64,000 nucleotides of DNA. Source: Raphanus sativus. Taxonomy: Eukaryota > Streptophyta > Magnoliopsida > Brassicales > Brassicaceae. Positions 59,062 through 64,000 of this stretch are shown here, piece after piece. Made by a program: the position numbers and the translations under genes. Location of the stretch: NCBI RefSeq assembly GCF_000801105.2, contig NC_079514.1, forward strand, positions 9,424,001 through 9,488,000, written 5' to 3'. Positions within the stretch are counted from its first letter, which is position 1; every line of letters starts with the position of its first letter. The notes beneath the pieces are model-generated. The model made no database searches, had not been told where the DNA came from, and saw only the letters and a list, made by a program, of their open reading frames with translations.

Positions 59062-62000
59062 TCATTTCTTCTTCTTGCTTTCATCGGCTCTAATGAGCTG
59101 AACCGGAGCTGCTGGTACCCTAAACCACCATTCTCTGATCCGCCTCTCCAACCGGTCACTACTCGCTTTCCTCCACCCAACTTCCCTCGTGAACCACTCT
59201 ACAAACGCTATCGTTATCAAGTACTTCACCGGAACGACCGCCAAGATCACTGCCACAATCACAAGCGATATAGCCGATGTATCCGTCGCCTGTAAAACAT
59301 ACGACAGAGAGAGAGTTATATTAACCGCAGACACCGTTTTACCTTAAGCGTCATCATGTTTTGATGCATTATCATATATACCTGAGGAAGAATTGCGAGA
59401 GTAATGGCTCTTATTTTGAGGAGACCAACGTTAACGTTTTGAATTAGCGACTCAAATTGGCTGATTGCGTCTTGTAGTAAGAGTAGCTGCTCCACTGCGT
59501 TTTTACTTGGTGGAGCTTTGACTCGAACGGCTTTTGGCTCTTTCCCTTTGTTGAATTGCTTACGCCATAGCATTACCATAGCCACCAGGAGTAATATCAA
59601 TGGTAGTATGAAACCGATCCACTCACTTCACAACATAAAAAAAGATCGTTGATGTCATTACACAGCAGGTCAAAATATAGGCATTATCACTTTCATGAGT
59701 TATCATGTGATGGAACTCTATCATACTATGCCTTCATGTCTTATAAAGCTGAAAATCTTACCTGATAATCAAATAGCTGACCAAGATCACGAACACTGTC
59801 GATTTATAAGGCTCTTGCCAAGATGCTAAGAGGTTTATACGCGAGGCTAGTTTGATGAAAGGGAGCAATAGTTCCTGCAATGAGATAATTGGTTAATAGT
59901 AACTATGAAGCCAATAAAAGAAGGAAAATACGAAGAGGAAGTATCTCGTGATACCTTCATCACTGCAGCATTAGTGTCAATTCCTTCTACTTTCACTTGT
60001 TCCACAGTCGCCTGAGCAGCTTCAGCTCTGTCGGTGTCTAGGATTGACTGTTTCAGAGCTATCTCCAATGGACTCGTCTCCCCAACACAAAAATCTCCTA
60101 CGATTATCATTTCTTCACCCATATTCGTCCCAGTTTCTAGATTCAACCCAAAATGCTCAAGCAATATGAGTGAGACTGGAGATAAGTTTGACGGCCATTT
60201 CATATACTGAACAGAACTGACATCAGCCTGAACATCGGTGGTTATGCGAGAAACTCGTCTATATAGAGCTTCTAAGACCATATCTCCACCAGGAAGGCTT
60301 TCTGCTAGGTTGAATATAAGCAATGTTTTGTATTGGGAAGAGAAGACTTGGAAAGCTTCCTTTATTGCACGGTAGCGGAATATGCCGAGGATTGCCCTTG
60401 CAAGTATTTCTGATCTTTGAATCCCTTTAAAGTTGTATTTTCGAATGAACCATTGCACACGAAGTATCTCCAGGCATATACCCAACCAGTAGTCTCGACG
60501 AGCATTTCCTTTGAACTCTGTAAATTCAAAATATACCGGCTCTGGCCTGTACATACAAAAGAAGATAACGCAAAAGGAATATATCCATGAGTACCAGATA
60601 TTGTGTATTGATCATTAAATAGGAGAGCAATAAATTGTATTCCACTAGCACACGTACACTGTAATCGATTTGTACATGATGGCTTTGTCAAAGATACGAG
60701 CACCCAATGGCCCTGTCAACTCAGGTTTGATGACCTGTTTTGTGTCTTCGGTGAGATCATATCGCATGGGCTTATCACCACCACCCATTGAATCAAAATA
60801 CAGGGCGCAGTTGGTAAGTGTCAGTTTCCCTACAAAAGGAAATGCTTGAATATTATTGACATGGAAACAAAATCAACCAACTTTCATGTTCCTCCTTTTG
60901 CTTAAGGTATTAGATTATTGCCAATGCAGTAAGGTCAGCATAAATAAATGTGACATATGCAGAGATGTCTCCAGAAGTTCACCAGGCCATGCTGATATGC
61001 CCACGTGTTTGAAAACTGGTAAAACAGGATTGCCACCATCCATATCAAGAACTATTTCTCCCTTGGCAAGCTGAAGACTGGCACCTGAAGGTCCAAGAGT
61101 GCTTTTAGCAGCCTTGAAAATTCTGCATATAGAGAACGGGTGAGGAAAAATAAAAGAGAAACCAGATATTTTGAGGAAATAAAAATCCGCAATAAAATGT
61201 GAGAAAACATGGTTTCTATGTGGATCGTTCTTATTCTGAATTAGAGCCGTGATATCCAAAACGATTTAGTCCTTCCGATACCACTGATTGAACCACAGAA
61301 ATTTTAAATCATCTTCAAGTTAGCAAGCAATGCAGCAATGAGTAATCAAGGAATCATGGGTGTGTTTTAGGTAAGAATAGAGCAAAAAGCGATGCTAGAT
61401 AAGTAAACCGCAGTAATTAAAGTACCAAAAATGACCACGAAATACACATAATCATCTGTGTCTGATACCACTATCAGATGGTGCAACAAGTCAACAAATG
61501 CAGAAAAGCAAATCGAGAGACCAAAAAAAAAAAGACAGTGGCTAGTTCATACTTGTCAAGTGTGCGGATGTATTTATCATATACGAGAAAATGAAGCCTG
61601 TGGCCTGAAGAGCTAGTCAGTGCATCAAAAAGATTATGTACGGTGATTGCATCTGCAATGGCAGGACAAACCGGAGCAATTCTTGCAAAAGCCTCCTGTC
61701 CAACGGACTTTTTTTCATCAACCTGTTAAAAAAGAGGCCTGTTAGGTCCTTCCAAATTAGACTACAACGCAAGAGAAAAAAGAAGTCTAAGAAGGAAATA
61801 ACCTGCATTGCCATAGTTGTGGGACTTGAATAGAATAAAGACCACCCGTCCTCATCCTCAGAGTCCTGCGTGGAGGGAGACACTGCATCCTAAAAATTAG
61901 AAAAAATAATATCATCGTCCCAAATATCTCTGTTTTTAATTTAAAAAAAAAATAAACAAGATAAGAGGTTTCTTTCTCACTTTGCTCTCATTCTCACTAG

Positions 62001-62510
62001 TGACACTGGGAGTCTCCCAAGCAAGCATCATATCAAACATGAGCTGACGAAACTCCTGATCACTAAGGTAATTGGGCTGCTTCATCACTTGATGGAGAGC
62101 CTGAAACGAGCAGAACTCAAGAAAGTTCCTTGCGTACGTCAAGAGCTGCTTAACACTCTCAGGCAACTCTACATCGAATCGGTGCTGCAAATCTTGCGTT
62201 GGAATCTTGAGGATACTGAAACAATCTCACACACACGAAAAACGAATCCCTAATCAATTAGCCGGAGACAAAGCCATATGAATTGTGTTGGAGAAAGTTA
62301 CGTTGAACAGCGGGAGACGACGGAATTGGCGAGGAGTGAGAGCTGAGGGATTGGTTTCGGGGAAGCGATGGGAGACGGAGAACCATCTCCGTCACGGCCG
62401 GAGGACGATTTCTTGCGGTGGAATAGGGATTTCAAAGAGTTCTGCTGGTTTCTCATGAAGCTCTCCAGCATTCCGACTTTCGCATCGCCGCCGCCGCCGT
62501 CTTCTTCCAT
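59062..62510 (-). CDS. DUF639 family membrane protein (At5g23390-like)
   Basis: Ten exons on the minus strand: 62510-62302, 62215-61981, 61889-61803, 61722-61553, 61122-60983, 60829-60658, 60546-59955, 59874-59762, 59625-59382 and 59289-59062; total 729 aa. The start is the ATG at 62510 (MEEDGGGGDAKVGMLESFMR); the upstream TTG is not a start. Recognisable blocks: YLSDQEFRQLMFDMMLAWE near residue 100, TLGPSGASLQLAKGEIVLD, and the DUF639 core VYFEFTEFKGNARRDYW near 350. The C-terminus has hydrophobic segments (STVFVILVSYLII, ILPLILLLVAMVML, AISLVIVAVILAVV), suggesting a membrane-anchored protein. Function is unknown. The stop codon lies 6 bp from the edge of the tandem duplication, which copied its 3' UTR. 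Confidence 0.88.
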
Positions 62511-62964
62511 CGCGCGCAATCAATCGGATCAGAATCGTAACCCTAGAATGCCTCCTCTCAGATTACTCCTATTCTTCCTTCGAGTGCAAGCTTTCGGGGA
62601 TTCGTTAGTCACGCAACTATCTATCTCTGTTGAGTACTGATTGAGAGATCCTTATCCACGCTTTTTGCAGTTTTAACAAAAAGCATTTAATTAAACTTCT
62701 AATTAAAGTCTCGAATCCAACCGAATTAAACCGGTCGGCTATATTATTGGACCAGGTAAACTTTGCTCTGTGAATTAAAACCAAACGGTTTAAGCTTTCG
62801 AATAAGCGATTCGTTTTGGATCAAAACACGAGAGAATGTAAGCTAATAAGAACCAAACGTGTTTACACAATGGCTTCTTTTACTTTTTTTTTTCTTCAGT
62901 TTGTTGTTCGTAAGAGAAGAAGAGAGAAAAGAATAAGCTTTCCATTGTTGTAGATAAGAGGGTT
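62511..62964. other. DUF639 promoter and MIA40 3' flank
   Basis: 454 bp without a gene. AACCGGTCGG and further AACCGG/AACCGAA motifs occur near 62720-62740. Confidence 0.55.
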
Positions 62965-63958
62965 CTAAAGCTTGGATTTGCCACTGCGAGGAGGGTCCTT
63001 TGCCCAGAGAGGTGGGATGATTCTATGGTCTTGTTGCACAGGCGGCTGCTGCTCTTCCTCCTTTTTATCGGTCTCTTCTTTGTCCTCTAGAACCTCTTTG
63101 GAGAATGCGTTTGGGTTGGCTTTGATACAGCTTTGCAATGCCACAAATGGATGAACACAGTCTGATCCCTGCAACAACAATACACATGCAATAAATATCC
63201 TGTGTGACGTTTTGAGGTTTTGTACACCATCCTAAACAATCTAGAGTGTGTTTCAATTAGAGGTGGTTGGTTGGTTGGTTACCTTTTCTTCAGCAGAGCT
63301 CATGAGAAAGCAACGGAAAGCCTCTGTGAACTGAGACCCACAAGATCCATTACGCAGATCTGCTATGCAAGGACAATCCAGGGCCTTCTGTGCCTTGGCT
63401 TCAAGCGACTGATGGGAATTGGTGATTTGTCAGATAACTCAAGAAGCTTAGGAATAAACAGAGAGTAAGAGAAAGTAGAAGGAATAACCTCATTCTCATT
63501 GTCACCCTCACCAAATGCTGCAGCTTCTGTGGTATTAAAAGAGAGAGTACAAAAGGATGTCAAAAGTATCACTCAGATAAGGACATATAAACTACAAAGA
63601 CCTTATAACTAACTATAAACCGGAGCAGAGAAGATGGAGCTTATAAATGGTACTCAAAGAGTGCTAAAACAAGAACAGAAACTACAAAGACAAAGACAGT
63701 TTCAATGGTAATCAAAATCATACTCAACAGTCAAGCATATAGACTAAAACGAAAAACTTAATTCACAGAAAAAAAGAAATTGACTTTTTCAGCTAAAATA
63801 GAGTAATCCTTTCGATGAAGATATTAGAAAGCCGAACCTGCAAGGAGAGACCCCATCGGAGACGACGAAGTATCGTCAGAATCCCGCGGCGAATTCGTGG
63901 AAGGAGGAGGGGTATTACTAGTCGACGCAGAGTTCTCGTTACTCTGAGCTTGACCCAT
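62965..63958 (-). CDS. MIA40: MIA40: CHCH-domain oxidoreductase of mitochondria and peroxisomes
   Basis: Four exons on the minus strand (63958-63838, 63526-63489, 63408-63283, 63168-62965) give 162 aa, the plant family length. The redox CPC motif is Cys65-Pro-Cys67; the twin CX9C pairs are Cys76/Cys86 and Cys99/Cys109, which form the helical hairpin of the CHCH fold. The N-terminus is Ser/Asn-rich and lacks a membrane anchor, unlike the yeast protein. The last three residues are SKL, a peroxisomal targeting signal type 1. In Arabidopsis, MIA40 is found in both the mitochondrial intermembrane space and peroxisomes and interacts with the Erv1 system, where it helps superoxide dismutase and complex I assembly. 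The start MGQAQSNENS is the only suitable one. Confidence 0.95.
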
Positions 63959-64000
63959 CTCTTCCTTTCTCCTCCGTCGGACCCAAAAACCTCCCAAATA

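Larger units (their letters stand above)
53881..59067. repeat. Right unit of the ~5.2-kb tandem duplication
   Basis: Direct copy of 48647-53872 with many substitutions and indels. It contains GEM-like copy 3 and runs into the intact end of the DUF639 gene. Unit-specific: a 782-bp Harbinger-like insertion. It lacks the MITE-bearing insertion and the 161-bp duplication. Confidence 0.9.

Overview
This is a plant nuclear segment, almost certainly from the mustard family and probably a Brassica or Raphanus-type genome. It has short introns with GT-AG borders, AT-rich intergenic DNA, Stowaway-type MITEs, a tRNA-derived SINE and a Helitron. The gene order follows, from memory, the Arabidopsis thaliana chromosome 5 interval from about At5g23150 to At5g23395. 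All gene identities come from reading the translations; no search was run. Spliced models were built by hand from GT-AG borders and reading-frame continuity.

Left part (1-16 kb): the 3' end of a DC1 (Cys/His-rich) gene, then HUA2 (PWWP + CID RNA-processing regulator, 11 exons), a long gene-free stretch, a receptor-like cytoplasmic kinase (minus) and CYP86B1 (minus; suberin fatty-acid hydroxylase).

Middle (16-46 kb): a SETD9-like SET-domain gene, DJC76 (J domain + ferredoxin-like domain, minus), succinyl-CoA ligase alpha, the MADS gene TT16/ABS, the hexose transporter STP11, TCP7, prefoldin 5, PYRD (minus) and FSD3 (divergent pair), and an F-box/LRR-type protein gene. These are single-copy genes that do not form an operon or pathway. 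The shared features are genomic: divergent and convergent packing, and site II (TGGGCC) motifs in housekeeping promoters.

Right part (45.8-64 kb): three tandem GEM-like GRAM-domain genes (minus), a DUF639 membrane protein (minus) and MIA40 (minus). The GRAM array is the most informative region. About 5.2 kb (48.65-53.87 kb) is duplicated directly in tandem (53.88-59.07 kb), and the junction can be read because the left unit carries a stub of the DUF639 3' end. The third GRAM gene nevertheless has a 351-bp core identical to the first copy, not to its duplication partner, which points to gene conversion. A Helitron, a Harbinger-like insertion and a MITE-bearing insertion can be dated relative to the duplication by comparing the two units.

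Compared with the Arabidopsis order (from memory), SCPL34, NIC3, NIC2, STE14A, RibF1 and a DUF789 gene are missing, as expected for one fractionated subgenome of the Brassiceae triplication. I found no new biochemical system; the novelty is structural and evolutionary.
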